Assembly (NCBI RefSeq): GCF_003369795.1
Contig: NZ_CP026730.1
Span: 3,534,001-3,598,000, forward strand
Source: Streptomyces sp. CB09001
GTDB taxonomy: Bacteria; Actinomycetota; Actinomycetes; Streptomycetales; Streptomycetaceae
Direction of reading: 5' to 3'
DNA: 64,000 bases
The notes under the pieces are model-generated. The model did no database searches. It was not told where the DNA came from and saw only the letters and a list, made by a program, of their open reading frames with translations. Positions within the stretch are counted from its first letter, which is position 1. The number at the start of each line of letters is the position of its first letter. A program made the position numbers and the translations under genes. Below, piece by piece: positions 33,301-46,530 of the stretch.

Positions 33301-35397
33301 ACCGACCCGTCCCTGTCGGCCCAGCTCGACCTGGCGGCACACCGCCTGCGGCCGGACGACGAGGACGTCAGGAACCGGCTGATCTCGATCGTGAACGCGC
33401 CCCTGGCCACCCCGCTCCTCGGGCACACCGGCGCCGTCTACCTCACCTCCTTCAGCCCCGACGGGCGGATCCTGGCGACGGCCAGCTACGACCGGACCGT
33501 CCGGCTCTGGGACGTTTCGGACCCGGACCGTCCGGAACAGCTGGGCAAGCCCCTCAGCGGACACACCAGCTGGGTGAGCACCGCGGTCTTCAGCCCGGAC
33601 GGCCGCACCCTGGCCAGCGCCTCGGACGACGGCACGATCCGGCTCTGGGACGTCGCCGGCCCCGGCCGCCCGCGGCCGCTCGGCGCCCCGCTGGCCGGTC
33701 ACGGCGGCACCGTCTACCTGCTCGCCTTCAGCCCCGACGGCCGCACCCTGGCCTCCGCCCACGACGACCACGCCGTCCGCCTGTGGAACGTGGCCGACCG
33801 GCGCCGCCCCGAGGCGCTCGACACCCTGACCGGTTCCACGGGGGCGGTGCGCTCGGTGGCCTTCAGTCCCGACGGGGACACGCTCGCGGCCGGCGGCGAC
33901 GACGACAAGGTCCGGCTCTGGGACGTGAGCGATCCCCGCCGTCCCGAGCCGGCCGGCGCACCGCTGGCCGGTCACAGCGCCCTGGTGCACTCCGTGGCCT
34001 TCAGCCCCGACGGCCGCACCCTCGCCAGCGGCAGCGCCGACGACACCGTCCAGCTCTGGGACGTCTCCGACCCCGCCCGGGCGAAACCCGTCGGCGCGCC
34101 GCTCACCGGCCACAGCGGTCCCGTCTGGGCGGTGGCGTTCAGCCCCGACGGCGCCATGCTCGCGGTGAGCAGCGCGGACAGTACGGCGAGCCTGTGGAAC
34201 GTCAGCGACCCGGCCTACCCCTCGCAGGTCGGCGTGCCCCTCGCCGGAGGCAGCGGTGAGATGTACGCCCTCGGCTTCAGCCCCGACGGCAGCACCCTCG
34301 CCACCGGCAGCGGCGACAGCAAGGTCCGCCTGTGGTCGCTGCCGACGTCGGACATGATCGGCCGCATCGGGGCCTTCCGCCCGGACGGGCACGTACTGGC
34401 CACGGCGGCCCGCGACGGCCGGGTCCGGCTGTGGGACGTGACGGAGCCCGGCCGGCCCGTCTCGCTGAGCGCACCCTTCGAGCCGGGGGACGGGGACATA
34501 CGGTCACTGGTGTTCTCCCCGGACGGCGGGACGCTCGCGGTGCTCGTGGGAGGCCGCGCGCTGCAGCTGTGGGACGTCACGGACCCGGCCGGGCCCACCG
34601 CCCACGGACCGCCCGTGGCGCTGAGCACCCGCTACGCGGGCCCCGACACGCTGGCGTTCAGCCCGGACGGCCGGACCCTCGCCACGGCCCACGACGACCG
34701 CACCATCCAGTTGTGGAACGCCGAAGACCCGGCCCGCCCGCCCCGTCGCCTGGGCAAGCCGCTCACCGGCCACTCGGGATACGTGAACACGCTCGCGTTC
34801 AGCCCGGACGGCCACACCCTCGCCAGCGGCGGTGCCGACGACGCCGTACGCCTCTGGGACGTCACCGACCCCGCGCACGCCACCCGTCTCGGCGCGGCCC
34901 GTACCGGGCACCTGGGGCCCGTCAACGTCCTCGCCTACAGCCCCGACGGCCACACCCTGGCCAGCGGCAGCGACGACGGCACGGTCCGGCTCTGGGACGT
35001 CACCGAGCCGGGCGAGGCGTCCGGGGCCGGGGCCGGGACCACGCTCGCCGGACACACCGACTCGGTGGTGTCGCTGACGTTCAGCCAGGACGGCAACACC
35101 CTGGCCAGCGGCGCCAACGACAACACGGTCCGGCTCTGGAGCGTCACCGACCCCGCCGAGGCCGCCCCCATCGGCCGGGCGATGAGCCCCAACTCCAAGA
35201 CGGGCAACTTCCTCTCCTTCAGCCCCGTGAGCCACATGCTCGGGGTCTCCAGCGGCACGGACACGGTCCGGCTGTGGAGCCTGGACGTGGACGACGCCAT
35301 CGACCGCATCTGCTCGGCCACCCGGGGTGTACTGACCGAGGAGAAGTGGCACGAGTACCTGCCCCGCCTGGACTACGAGCCACCGTGCCACCAGTGA
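30373..35397 (+). CDS. STAND NTPase (nSTAND1 type) with WD40 repeats and a large disordered insertion
   Basis: 1674 residues from GTG 30373. N-terminal HTH-like domain (about 15-80, QRISDWRRAKNVPAQFPAL); then the nSTAND lead-in CPYRGLAAYRRQDADWFFGR and Walker A GASGAGKSS (about 183). Walker B VVIVDQFEELF comes only at about residue 601: roughly 300 residues of Gly/Asp/Arg/Gln/Thr-rich low complexity (about 285-595) split the NTPase. After the helical STAND core comes one membrane helix (about 933-955) and 14 WD40 units (about 1015-1650; SPDGRTLASGS...RLWDV), enough for two seven-bladed propellers. STAND proteins are signal-activated switches used in regulation and phage defence; no separate effector domain is visible. 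Confidence 0.9.
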   Translation: METLSFDSGARTAFAERLALLYREAGNPPLKRVSEAVVRLQRVDERGRPVRVSAQRISDWRRAKNVPAQFPALAAVLHVLIPQARRARPVPVSAGLYDLVQWQRLWERAVADPSGERPGPAAAEKRIPAEAPAAPGGVCPYRGLAAYRRQDADWFFGRERSTRALLAQLHATRDTGGLVMLVGASGAGKSSLLNAGLVPALRTGTQDAGGGPPRRVLQLVPGADPLGELTRLIPQLTPVVGAIRERADRETAAAQDACSPETWNPGDPQAEDAARAAFAAWAASTEAPSGRADRDGPDSRKGRKGLDGPDRPDGPDGPDSRNGPDGPDRQDSRNGPDRHRASPADPADPADPATQAAWVGRTGQADRTDQASEAGRTDWDRQTNRTNRTSRTGLSSGGGPSVSAYRNGRPGRTVRASLADEPGQGARTDPDGLHHLVAPAGQTGRDGSAGPDGRTGNAAQVDQADQKDQTDQADQADQKGRTGQQSRTDQSGLDSREIRPAPIAPAGQPGGNGRAGSDGGDGRDGRIGLSSQGGPNGHSGQLDRTRDDQARRPGRTHSDGEPRPEGPPGQAGPTGRAGRTRPPVQEPSDGREDHQDPDARPVVIVDQFEELFTLCADEADRRVFIRLLQAACVPGADGDPPPVLVTLGVRADFYDRCLRYPELADALQHRHMVLGPLTTAELREAVTAPARAVGMELEPGLAELIIREVSTDGPRGGSASHAFRAVGEHDAGVLPLLSHALLATWQRRKAGRLTLAGYRAAGGIQGAVAATAERAWSGLDPAARTAARLLLLRLVRLSEDTQATRRRSTRRRLAEESRDPGKTEESLEALVRARLVTLDADTVEITHEALLHAWPRLRDWIDEDRAGNLLRQRLEEDGLAWEESDRDAALLYRGSRLAQADGWAKSADDTFLTRGAVEFLAAAVRLRRRTVMISRAAVSALVVLALLAVGSAVVAWQQRNDAVFEQVVAEADRVQDTDPSLSAQLDLAAHRLRPDDEDVRNRLISIVNAPLATPLLGHTGAVYLTSFSPDGRILATASYDRTVRLWDVSDPDRPEQLGKPLSGHTSWVSTAVFSPDGRTLASASDDGTIRLWDVAGPGRPRPLGAPLAGHGGTVYLLAFSPDGRTLASAHDDHAVRLWNVADRRRPEALDTLTGSTGAVRSVAFSPDGDTLAAGGDDDKVRLWDVSDPRRPEPAGAPLAGHSALVHSVAFSPDGRTLASGSADDTVQLWDVSDPARAKPVGAPLTGHSGPVWAVAFSPDGAMLAVSSADSTASLWNVSDPAYPSQVGVPLAGGSGEMYALGFSPDGSTLATGSGDSKVRLWSLPTSDMIGRIGAFRPDGHVLATAARDGRVRLWDVTEPGRPVSLSAPFEPGDGDIRSLVFSPDGGTLAVLVGGRALQLWDVTDPAGPTAHGPPVALSTRYAGPDTLAFSPDGRTLATAHDDRTIQLWNAEDPARPPRRLGKPLTGHSGYVNTLAFSPDGHTLASGGADDAVRLWDVTDPAHATRLGAARTGHLGPVNVLAYSPDGHTLASGSDDGTVRLWDVTEPGEASGAGAGTTLAGHTDSVVSLTFSQDGNTLASGANDNTVRLWSVTDPAEAAPIGRAMSPNSKTGNFLSFSPVSHMLGVSSGTDTVRLWSLDVDDAIDRICSATRGVLTEEKWHEYLPRLDYEPPCHQ
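31240..32160 (+). repeat. Low-complexity coding segment inside the STAND gene
   Basis: About 920 bases of imperfect short repeats (GGACAG/GGACGG/CAGAC-type units, e.g. around 31290-31400, 31440-31545 and 31755-31860) coding for Gly, Asp, Pro, Arg, Gln, Thr and Ser. The frame stays open throughout, which suggests expansion in multiples of three under selection. Confidence 0.85.
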
Positions 35398-35496
35398 GGC
35401 ACTCCCCGCCCCACACGTGATCCCTGTCACATCTCCGGTCCCCGACCGACCAGTCGGCACCCACCGGACACCCGGCCTTGTTAGCCTTGGCCACAG

Positions 35497-35540
35497 CCCG
35501 ACCGCTGGCGCATCCCCCGTCGCCAGCGGTCGGGTCTTTT
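35497..35540 (+). terminator. Terminator after the STAND gene
   Basis: Perfect 14-bp stem (35497-35510 with 35521-35534), 10-nt loop, then TCTTTTC. Confidence 0.9.
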
Positions 35541-35578
35541 CCTGGACTTGTCCCACCGCGGCGCCCGACGGCGAACGC

Positions 35579-35612
35579 GAAGACCCCCAGCCGGTACCGG
35601 CTGGGGGTCTTC
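35579..35612 (-). terminator. Terminator of the tRNA-Ile gene
   Basis: A perfect 34-bp palindrome immediately after the tRNA 3' end on the minus strand, centred on CCGGTACCGG. With the hairpin at 35497 it insulates the STAND gene from the tRNA. Confidence 0.85.
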
Positions 35613-35616
35613 GTGC

Positions 35617-35693
35617 TGGTGGGGCTAACAGGATTTGAACCTGTGGCCTCATCCTTATCAGGGATGCGCTCTAACCAACTGAGCTATAGCCCC
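35617..35693 (-). tRNA. tRNA-Ile (anticodon GAT)
   Basis: Minus-strand cloverleaf: acceptor GGGGCTA/TAGCCCC, D-arm AGCTCAGTTGGTTAGAGC, anticodon stem CATCC/GGATG with GAT in the loop, T-arm AGGTTCAAATCCT, discriminator A and encoded CCA (35617-35619). It lies downstream of gyrA and the DUF3566 gene, the usual actinobacterial order. Confidence 0.96.
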
Positions 35694-35804
35694 GCCGCGC
35701 TCTGCGGTGTACGTCCCGCGCGCTGACTCCTGAAGATTAGCGCACGAGGCGGGCAGTCCCAAAATCGGTTGTCGCGCGGCCCGAGGGCCAGGACGGCCCG
35801 GGGA

Positions 35805-36548
35805 TCACTCGTCCTCGGCGAGCGTCAGCTCCACACCGCCGACGAAGCCGGCGGACAGGTTGTAGATGAACGCACCCAGCGTGGCCAGGGCCGTCGCGAG
35901 GACGACGTCGATGACCGCGATGATCGTCGTGAACATCAGCACGTTGGGCAGCGACAGGAAGGACTGCAGGTCGAAGCCGTTGGACTCGTTGGAGCCGGTG
36001 GCCTCGGCGATGGTCCCGCCGACCGTCGAGAAGACGCCCATGGCGTCCATGACCATCCACAGCACGGCGGACGCGACGATGGTGCAGATGCCCAGCGCGA
36101 TGGAGAGCAGGAAGCTGACCTTCATCACCGACCACGGGTCGGCCTTCGACACGCGCAGCCGCGCCTTGCGGACGCGGGGCGTGGTGCGAGCGCCGGTGCG
36201 CGGGCGGCGCACGGCGGACGCGTTGCCGCCGTGGGTCTGATTGCCGCCCTGGGTCTGGTAGGCCTGCGGCGGGTGGTACGGCCCGCCGGGCTGCTGGGGC
36301 TGCCGTTCTCCCGGCAGCGGCGAGGCCGCCTGCTGAGTCCGCTGGCCTCGGGTGTCCGTCACAGTTCCCCCCTGGGATCCATGCGTTGAGGACGAGCTCC
36401 CCGAGTGCGAGTCGGTCGCTCCGTCGTCGATCTTGCGCAGTTGAGTCGTGTGCGAATCCGTCGCACGCGCGGCTGAGCCACGGCCGCCGCCGCCCGTTTC
36501 CGTACCCGTGGGGGTACCGGCCGATCCGGCGCCCGTGGCTCCGCTCAC
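35805..36548 (-). CDS. DUF3566 domain membrane protein
   Basis: 247 residues from GTG 36548, 18 nt after the gyrA stop, so it is part of the gyrB-gyrA operon. Residues 1-130 are a Gly/Ser/Thr/Gln-rich disordered tail. The DUF3566 domain follows: VRKARLRVSKADPWSVMKVS, a first membrane helix (about 145-168), a loop, a second membrane segment (about 203-228) and a short acidic end (ELTLAEDE). The domain is found beside gyrA throughout actinobacteria. Its role is unknown. Confidence 0.92.
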   Translation of the reverse strand: MSGATGAGSAGTPTGTETGGGGRGSAARATDSHTTQLRKIDDGATDSHSGSSSSTHGSQGGTVTDTRGQRTQQAASPLPGERQPQQPGGPYHPPQAYQTQGGNQTHGGNASAVRRPRTGARTTPRVRKARLRVSKADPWSVMKVSFLLSIALGICTIVASAVLWMVMDAMGVFSTVGGTIAEATGSNESNGFDLQSFLSLPNVLMFTTIIAVIDVVLATALATLGAFIYNLSAGFVGGVELTLAEDE

Positions 36549-36566
36549 GATGACTCTCTCCTCGTG

Positions 36567-39161
<2,595 letters not shown>

Positions 39162-39203
39162 TGCTGGTGAAGGTCCTTCCTGGTGCGGTCAGCTGAGACC
39201 GAC

Positions 39204-41698
<2,495 letters not shown>

Positions 41699-42271
41699 TC
41701 ACCCGTAGGTGTCACCCGGGCCCTGGCTGCCAGGGGCCCGCAACGGCCCGTACCTCCGACCCGGACCACCCGGCCCACCGGGACCGAGGACCTTGATCAT
41801 CCGTACCGACCCGTGCCCCAGGTCCTCGTTGAGGCGTGCCACCAGCGTCGGCGCGAGCAACCGCAGGTTCGTCGCCCACGCCGTCGAGTCGCAGCGCACC
41901 ACCAGCACCCGCTCGTCCTCGTCGTACCGCTCCGGCACACAGTGATTGGCCACGTCCTCACCGACGATCTGCGGCCAGCGGCCCATCACCCCGCCCACCG
42001 CCGCCGGTGTCTCCCAGCCGCGCTCGGTGATCAGCCGGTTGATCGCGGAACCCAGCGCCATGGGGTCACGGCCGTCGGCCCGCGCCCCGGAGCGCAGTCC
42101 CCCGCGCCGCGCCTGCTTCTTCTGCCGGGCCGCGTCCCCACGCGCGCGTGCCGCCTCCCGCGCCGCCCTGAGTGCCACGCGCGCGAGGTCGACGCCGGAC
42201 GGCTCCGGGCCGCCGCTCGCGCCCTCGCCGGGGGACTGTCCGGGGCCCGACTCCGGTGCGTCCGCGCTCAT
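41699..42271 (-). CDS. DUF721 (DciA-like) family protein
   Basis: 190 residues from ATG 42271, overlapping the recF stop (ATGA). A basic, Ala/Arg-rich disordered N-terminus (about 1-70) precedes the DUF721 domain: [60 protein letters not shown] and a C-terminal [12 protein letters not shown] tail. DUF721 proteins include DciA, which loads the replicative helicase in many bacteria that lack DnaC. Position in the dnaN-recF-gyrB block supports a replication role here, which is inference. Confidence 0.9.
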   Translation of the reverse strand: MSADAPESGPGQSPGEGASGGPEPSGVDLARVALRAAREAARARGDAARQKKQARRGGLRSGARADGRDPMALGSAINRLITERGWETPAAVGGVMGRWPQIVGEDVANHCVPERYDEDERVLVVRCDSTAWATNLRLLAPTLVARLNEDLGHGSVRMIKVLGPGGPGGPGRRYGPLRAPGSQGPGDTYG

Positions 42272-43389
42272 ACGCGCTCCACCGTCCCCTCCGCCACCGT
42301 GAACCGTGCCCCCGCCAGCACATGCGGTACGTCGTCGTCGACCGCGGCCGTCACCAGCACCTGCTCCCCGGCCGCCACCAGCTCGGCCAGCCGCTCCCGG
42401 CGCCGCGCGTCCAGCTCGGCGAACGCGTCGTCCAGCACCAGCACCGGCTCGTTGCCCTCGGCCCGCAGCAGGTCGAAGGAGGCCAGCCGCAGCGCCAGCG
42501 CGTACGACCACGACTCGCCGTGGGAGGCGTAGCCCTTGGCGGGCAGCGAGCCGAGCTTGAGCAGCAGGTCGTCCCGGTGCGGACCGACCAGGGTGACGCC
42601 CCGCTCGATCTCCTGCTTGCGGGCCTCGGCGAGTGCCGCCATCAGCTGCTCGTACAGGTCCTCGCGCGTGTGCGCCTCACCGGGCGCCGACGGCTTGTAC
42701 TCCAGGGCGACCGGACCCCCGCCCGGGGCCAGCTGCTCGTACGCCTTGTCGGCCAGCGGCTGCACGGCCGCGATCAGGTCCAGGCGCTGGGCGAGCAGCT
42801 CGGCGCCCACGCGCGCGAGGTGCTGGTCCCAGACGTCGAGCGTGGACAGGTCCATCGTGCGGCCACCGTGCCGGCGGGCGAGCGCGGCCGACTTCAGCAG
42901 GGTGTTGCGCTGCTTGAGGACCCGGTCGTAGTCGGAGCGCACCCCGGCCATCCGCGGGGAACGGGCGGTGATCAGCTCGTCCAGGAAGCGGCGCCGCTCG
43001 CCCGGGTCGCCCTTCACCAGCGCGAGGTCCTCCGGCGCGAACAGCACGGTGCGCACGATGCCGAGCACATCACGGGGTTTGACCTGCGAGGACCTGTTGA
43101 CGCGGGCGCGGTTGGCCCGGCCCGGGTTCAGCTCCAGCTCGATCAGCTGCTGCCGCTCGCCCTGCCGGACCTGGGCCCGGATCACGGCGCGCTCGGCGCC
43201 CATGCGCACCAGGGGCGCGTCGGAGGAGACCCGGTGGCTGCCGAGGGTGGCGAGGTAGCCGACCGCCTCGACGAGGTTCGTCTTGCCCTGCCCGTTCGGG
43301 CCGACGAATGCGGTGACGCCCGGGTCCAGGGGCACCTCGACCCGGGCGTACGAACGGAAGTCGGCCAGCGACAGATGCGTGACGTGCAT
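42268..43389 (-). CDS. recF: DNA replication and repair protein RecF
   Basis: 373 residues from ATG 43389. SMC-like ATPase with Walker [10 protein letters not shown] (residues 30-38), the RecF segment [21 protein letters not shown], the signature region [13 protein letters not shown] and Walker [14 protein letters not shown]. It loads RecA at single-strand gaps with RecO and RecR. It lies downstream of the 6-phosphogluconate dehydrogenase gene, 30 nt apart, and overlaps the DUF721 gene. Confidence 0.97.
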   Translation of the reverse strand: MHVTHLSLADFRSYARVEVPLDPGVTAFVGPNGQGKTNLVEAVGYLATLGSHRVSSDAPLVRMGAERAVIRAQVRQGERQQLIELELNPGRANRARVNRSSQVKPRDVLGIVRTVLFAPEDLALVKGDPGERRRFLDELITARSPRMAGVRSDYDRVLKQRNTLLKSAALARRHGGRTMDLSTLDVWDQHLARVGAELLAQRLDLIAAVQPLADKAYEQLAPGGGPVALEYKPSAPGEAHTREDLYEQLMAALAEARKQEIERGVTLVGPHRDDLLLKLGSLPAKGYASHGESWSYALALRLASFDLLRAEGNEPVLVLDDAFAELDARRRERLAELVAAGEQVLVTAAVDDDVPHVLAGARFTVAEGTVERV

Positions 43390-43419
43390 GGTCGTGCGCC
43401 GACCTCCCCAGCGTTCCGG

Positions 43420-44295
43420 TTACTTCTTCTCGACCGCGTGGCCGCCGAACTGATTGCGCAGCGCCGCGATCATCTTCATCTGCGGCGAGTCGTCCTGCCG
43501 GGACGCGAACCGCGCGAAGAGGGAGGCCGTGATCGCGGGCAGCGGCACCGCGTTGTCGATCGCCGCCTCCACCGTCCAGCGTCCCTCACCGGAGTCCTGT
43601 GCATAACCCCGGAGCCCGTCCAGGTGCTCGTCGTCGTCGAGCGCGTTGACCGCCAGGTCGAGGAGCCAGGAGCGGATGACGGTGCCCTCCTGCCAGGACC
43701 GGAAGACCTCGCGCACGTTCTCCACGGAGTCGACCTTCTCCAGCAGCTCCCAGCCCTCCGCGTAGGCCTGCATCATCGCGTACTCGATGCCGTTGTGGAC
43801 CATCTTCGCGAAGTGGCCCGCGCCCACCTTGCCGGCGTGCACGGCGCCGAAGTCGCCCTCCGGCTTGAGGGCGTCGAAGACCGGCCGCACCTTGGCGACG
43901 TTCCCGGCGTCGCCGCCGTACATCAGCGCGTAACCGTTCTCCAGGCCCCACACGCCGCCGGAGACACCGCAGTCGACGAAGCCTATGCCCTTGGCCGCCA
44001 GCTCCTCCGCGTGCCTCTCGTCGTCCGTCCAGCGGGAGTTGCCGCCGTCCACGACCACGTCGCCGGGTTCCAGCAGCTCGCCGAGCCGGTCGACGGTGGC
44101 CTGGGTGGCCTCGCCGGCCGGGACCATCACCCACACCACGCGCGGTGCGCTGAGCTTGCCCACAAGCTCTTCCAGGCTGTGGACGTCGGCGAGGTCCGGA
44201 TTGCGGTCGTATCCGACGACGGTGTGGCCCGCGCGGCGGATCCGCTCGCGCATGTTGCCGCCCATCTTGCCGAGGCCGACGAGACCGAGCTCCAT
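43420..44295 (-). CDS. gnd: 6-phosphogluconate dehydrogenase, decarboxylating (GntZ/YqeC type)
   Basis: 291 residues from ATG 44295. The Rossmann motif is GLVGLGKMGGNM; the substrate region includes VVDGGNSRW, the conserved GVSGGVWGLENGYALMYGG and GHFAKMVHNGIEYAMMQ with the catalytic Lys and Asn. The length (about 290 residues) matches the short NAD-type enzymes, not the 470-residue pentose-phosphate enzyme. It converts 6-phosphogluconate to ribulose 5-phosphate. Its place between dnaN and recF is a conserved Streptomyces feature without obvious functional reason. Confidence 0.95.
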   Translation of the reverse strand: MELGLVGLGKMGGNMRERIRRAGHTVVGYDRNPDLADVHSLEELVGKLSAPRVVWVMVPAGEATQATVDRLGELLEPGDVVVDGGNSRWTDDERHAEELAAKGIGFVDCGVSGGVWGLENGYALMYGGDAGNVAKVRPVFDALKPEGDFGAVHAGKVGAGHFAKMVHNGIEYAMMQAYAEGWELLEKVDSVENVREVFRSWQEGTVIRSWLLDLAVNALDDDEHLDGLRGYAQDSGEGRWTVEAAIDNAVPLPAITASLFARFASRQDDSPQMKMIAALRNQFGGHAVEKK

Positions 44296-44519
44296 CAGTT
44301 GCGTTCCTTAGGTGTGCGAGGTGGCAAGGCGGCACCTCCGTACCCGCCGGATGGGTGCCGCGGCACTTTCGTACCCGCGTCGAGCCTAAACCCGCACGCC
44401 CGTGCACAGCTGTGGGCATACGCGCTCAGACGTACGCCCCCACCTGCGCATTCGTCCCCACCCTGTGGACAGCGACCGACGGTTCGGTGGCTTGCTCAGC
44501 CGCTCAGCCGCTCAGCCGC
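44296..44519. other. Spacer between dnaN and gnd with a DnaA-box-like site
   Basis: 224 bases. TGTGGACAG (44464-44472) is one mismatch from a DnaA box. The left end carries a GGAACG-type site for gnd. The right end is the start of the GCTCAGCC repeat. Confidence 0.5.
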
Positions 44520-44533
44520 TCAGCCGCTCAGCC
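44494..44533. repeat. Five perfect GCTCAGCC repeats across the dnaN stop codon
   Basis: 8-bp units at 44494, 44502, 44510, 44518 and 44526. On the minus strand they encode the last residues (L-S-G) and stop of DnaN and continue into the spacer. Confidence 0.95.
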
Positions 44534-45650
44534 GCACCGGCATGATCAGGTACTTGTAGGCCTCGTCCGCCTCGGCGTCCACCGCGGGCCTGCCGCTGAG
44601 CAGCGCCGGCTTCGTGGAGGTCGTGAAGGACAGCTGGGCGACCGGGGAGTCGATGGCGCTCAGACCGTCCAGCAGGAAGGTCGGGTTGAAGGCGATCGAG
44701 ATGTCGTCGCCCTCCAGCTGGGCGTCAACCCTTTCCACAGCCTGTGCGTCGTCGCTGGAGCCGGCCTCCAGGATGAGCACGCCCTGCTCGAAGCTGAGCC
44801 GCACCGGGGTGTTGCGCTCGGCCACCAGGGCCACGCGCTTGACGGCCTCCACGAAGGGGGCGGTCTCGATCACGGCGACGCTGTTGAACTCCGTCGGGAA
44901 CAGCGTCTTGTACTTCGGGAGGTCACCCTCCAGCAGACGCGTCGTCGTCCGGCGGCCCGCGCCCTCGAAACCGATCAGGCCCTCGCCCGCGCCCGAACCG
45001 GACAGCGCCAGGATCACCTGGTCACCGCTGGTCAGCGCCTTGGCGGTGTCCTGGAGCGTCTTGGCGGGCACCAGGGCGACCGCGGAGATGTCCGGGTTCT
45101 CCGGCTTCCACAGGAACTCGCGGACCGCGAAGCGGTAGCGGTCGGTGGAGGCCAGCGTCACCGAGTCGCCCTCGATCTCGATGCGCACACCGGTCAGGAC
45201 GGGCAGCGTGTCGTCGCGGCCGGCGGCGATCGCCACCTGCTGCACGGCCGAGGCGAAGACCTCGCCGGGGACCGTGCCCGTCGCCTCCGGCATCTGCGGC
45301 AGCGCCGGATACTCCTCCACCGGCAGGGTGTGGAGGGTGAACCGCGAGGAGCCGCAGACCACCGTCGCCCGTACACCGTCCGTGGAAATCTCCACCGGCC
45401 GGTTGGGCAGGGCGCGGGAGATGTCGGCGAGCAGACGGCCGGAGACGAGGACCGTGCCCTCCTCCTCGATCTCGGCCTCCACCGACACCCGCGCCGAGAC
45501 CTCGTAGTCGAAGCTGGACAGGCTCAGCTGCCCCTCCTCGGCCTTCAGCAGCAGGCCCGCGAGGACCGGCGCCGGCGGACGGGCCGGGAGGCTGCGAGCC
45601 GCCCAGGCCACTGCCTCCGCGAGTACGTCGCGTTCCACCCGGATCTTCAC
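44520..45650 (-). CDS. dnaN: DNA polymerase III beta subunit (sliding clamp)
   Basis: 376 residues from GTG 45650, with GGAGG 8 nt upstream; the open frame beyond it runs into oriC. It begins KIRVERDVLAEAVAWAARSLPARP and shows the three-domain clamp repeat, including LVSGRLLADISRALP, TDRYRFAVREF and the C-terminal YLIMPVRLSG that forms the partner-binding pocket edge. It tethers Pol III and other replication proteins to DNA. Its length equals the S. coelicolor protein as I recall it. oriC lies directly upstream. Confidence 0.98.
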   Translation of the reverse strand: MKIRVERDVLAEAVAWAARSLPARPPAPVLAGLLLKAEEGQLSLSSFDYEVSARVSVEAEIEEEGTVLVSGRLLADISRALPNRPVEISTDGVRATVVCGSSRFTLHTLPVEEYPALPQMPEATGTVPGEVFASAVQQVAIAAGRDDTLPVLTGVRIEIEGDSVTLASTDRYRFAVREFLWKPENPDISAVALVPAKTLQDTAKALTSGDQVILALSGSGAGEGLIGFEGAGRRTTTRLLEGDLPKYKTLFPTEFNSVAVIETAPFVEAVKRVALVAERNTPVRLSFEQGVLILEAGSSDDAQAVERVDAQLEGDDISIAFNPTFLLDGLSAIDSPVAQLSFTTSTKPALLSGRPAVDAEADEAYKYLIMPVRLSG

Positions 45651-46530
45651 TGTTGCCGCCTCCTGCTGTTGCCGGCGCTGCTCGCCCTGCTTCGCCTTCG
45701 TCGTCTGATCGGTGTCGCCCGCCGCTGTGAGGGGCAGAACACCGGGGACCAGTCTGACGCACCCCACTGACAGTAGGTGCCGTTCGGGGTCAAGTCGTGA
45801 CGAGGCGCGGTCGGGCCCGAGAGACCGAGTTGTGCACAGGACCCGCTTCGAAACGAATTCCGCTCTCTCTCTAGTCGTCAGTAGTAGTAGGGCCTGTGGA
45901 TACCGTGGATAACCTCGTTTGCCCAGGTCAGAGCACGAATTTTGTCCACGGGGCCTGTGGGCGGAGCCGGTGGACAACCGGGCGTATCTGTGGAGAACAG
46001 AAAGTTCTGCACACACCGTGCACAGGGAGAGGCGACTTCTCCCCAGCGCCGTCCCCAGCTTTGAGCAGGTTTCCCACAGCCCGCCCAGGCAGCTTGGTGT
46101 GACGGCTTTCACTCGACGCGGTGACAGGGCGCGTCACGTTGCCGAACAGTGGACAGGCATGTGGAGAACCTGGCGATCGCTGGGGACAACGCCCTCCAGC
46201 CTGTGGGTTGCCCGTGGACAACTGAATGCACAGCCTGTGGATCATTTCTTTGTCCACAGCCTGTGGAGATCCTTTGTCCACGAATCCACAGGGATCTGAC
46301 CTGCCCTGATGATCCCTCACCAGCCTGGCCTGTGGACAGGATCGGGACAACTTCCCAGTCCCCAAGGTGTGGATGGAAAAAACTGGCCGAATCTGTGGAG
46401 GACGGCCGTAACCCGGCATGGATTCGAACAGCGGACAGGACAGCCGTACGAGCACCTGGGCGGCCGGGGAGCATGCGAAAGGCGCCCCCGGGGGTCCCGG
46501 AGGCGCCTTCGTGACCGGTTCCGGCGGTCG
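45651..46530. other. oriC: Chromosomal replication origin oriC
   Basis: The 880-bp gap between dnaN and dnaA. DnaA-box-like 9-mers (starts): 45895, 45904, 45942, 45969, 45989, then 46148 (weak), 46160, 46181, 46213, 46236, 46250, 46262, 46274, 46282, 46331, 46368 and 46394. Best matches are TTGTCCACA (46250), TTGTCCACG (45942, 46274) and CGTGGACAA (46213). They form two groups separated by about 150 bp, in both orientations, as reported for Streptomyces oriC (two clusters, about 19 boxes). No long AT-rich element is visible, which is normal for this genus. Confidence 0.97.
46478..46510 (-). terminator. Terminator after dnaA
   Basis: AAGGCGCC (46479-46486) pairs with GGCGCCTT (46502-46509) with further CCGGG/CCCGG pairing inside, 21 nt downstream of the dnaA stop on the minus strand. 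Confidence 0.75.

Noticed and set aside
46070..46078. TTTCCCACA and nearby GTCCCCAGC as further oriC DnaA boxes
   Set aside because: They differ from the consensus at core positions (TCCACA), so they were not counted.
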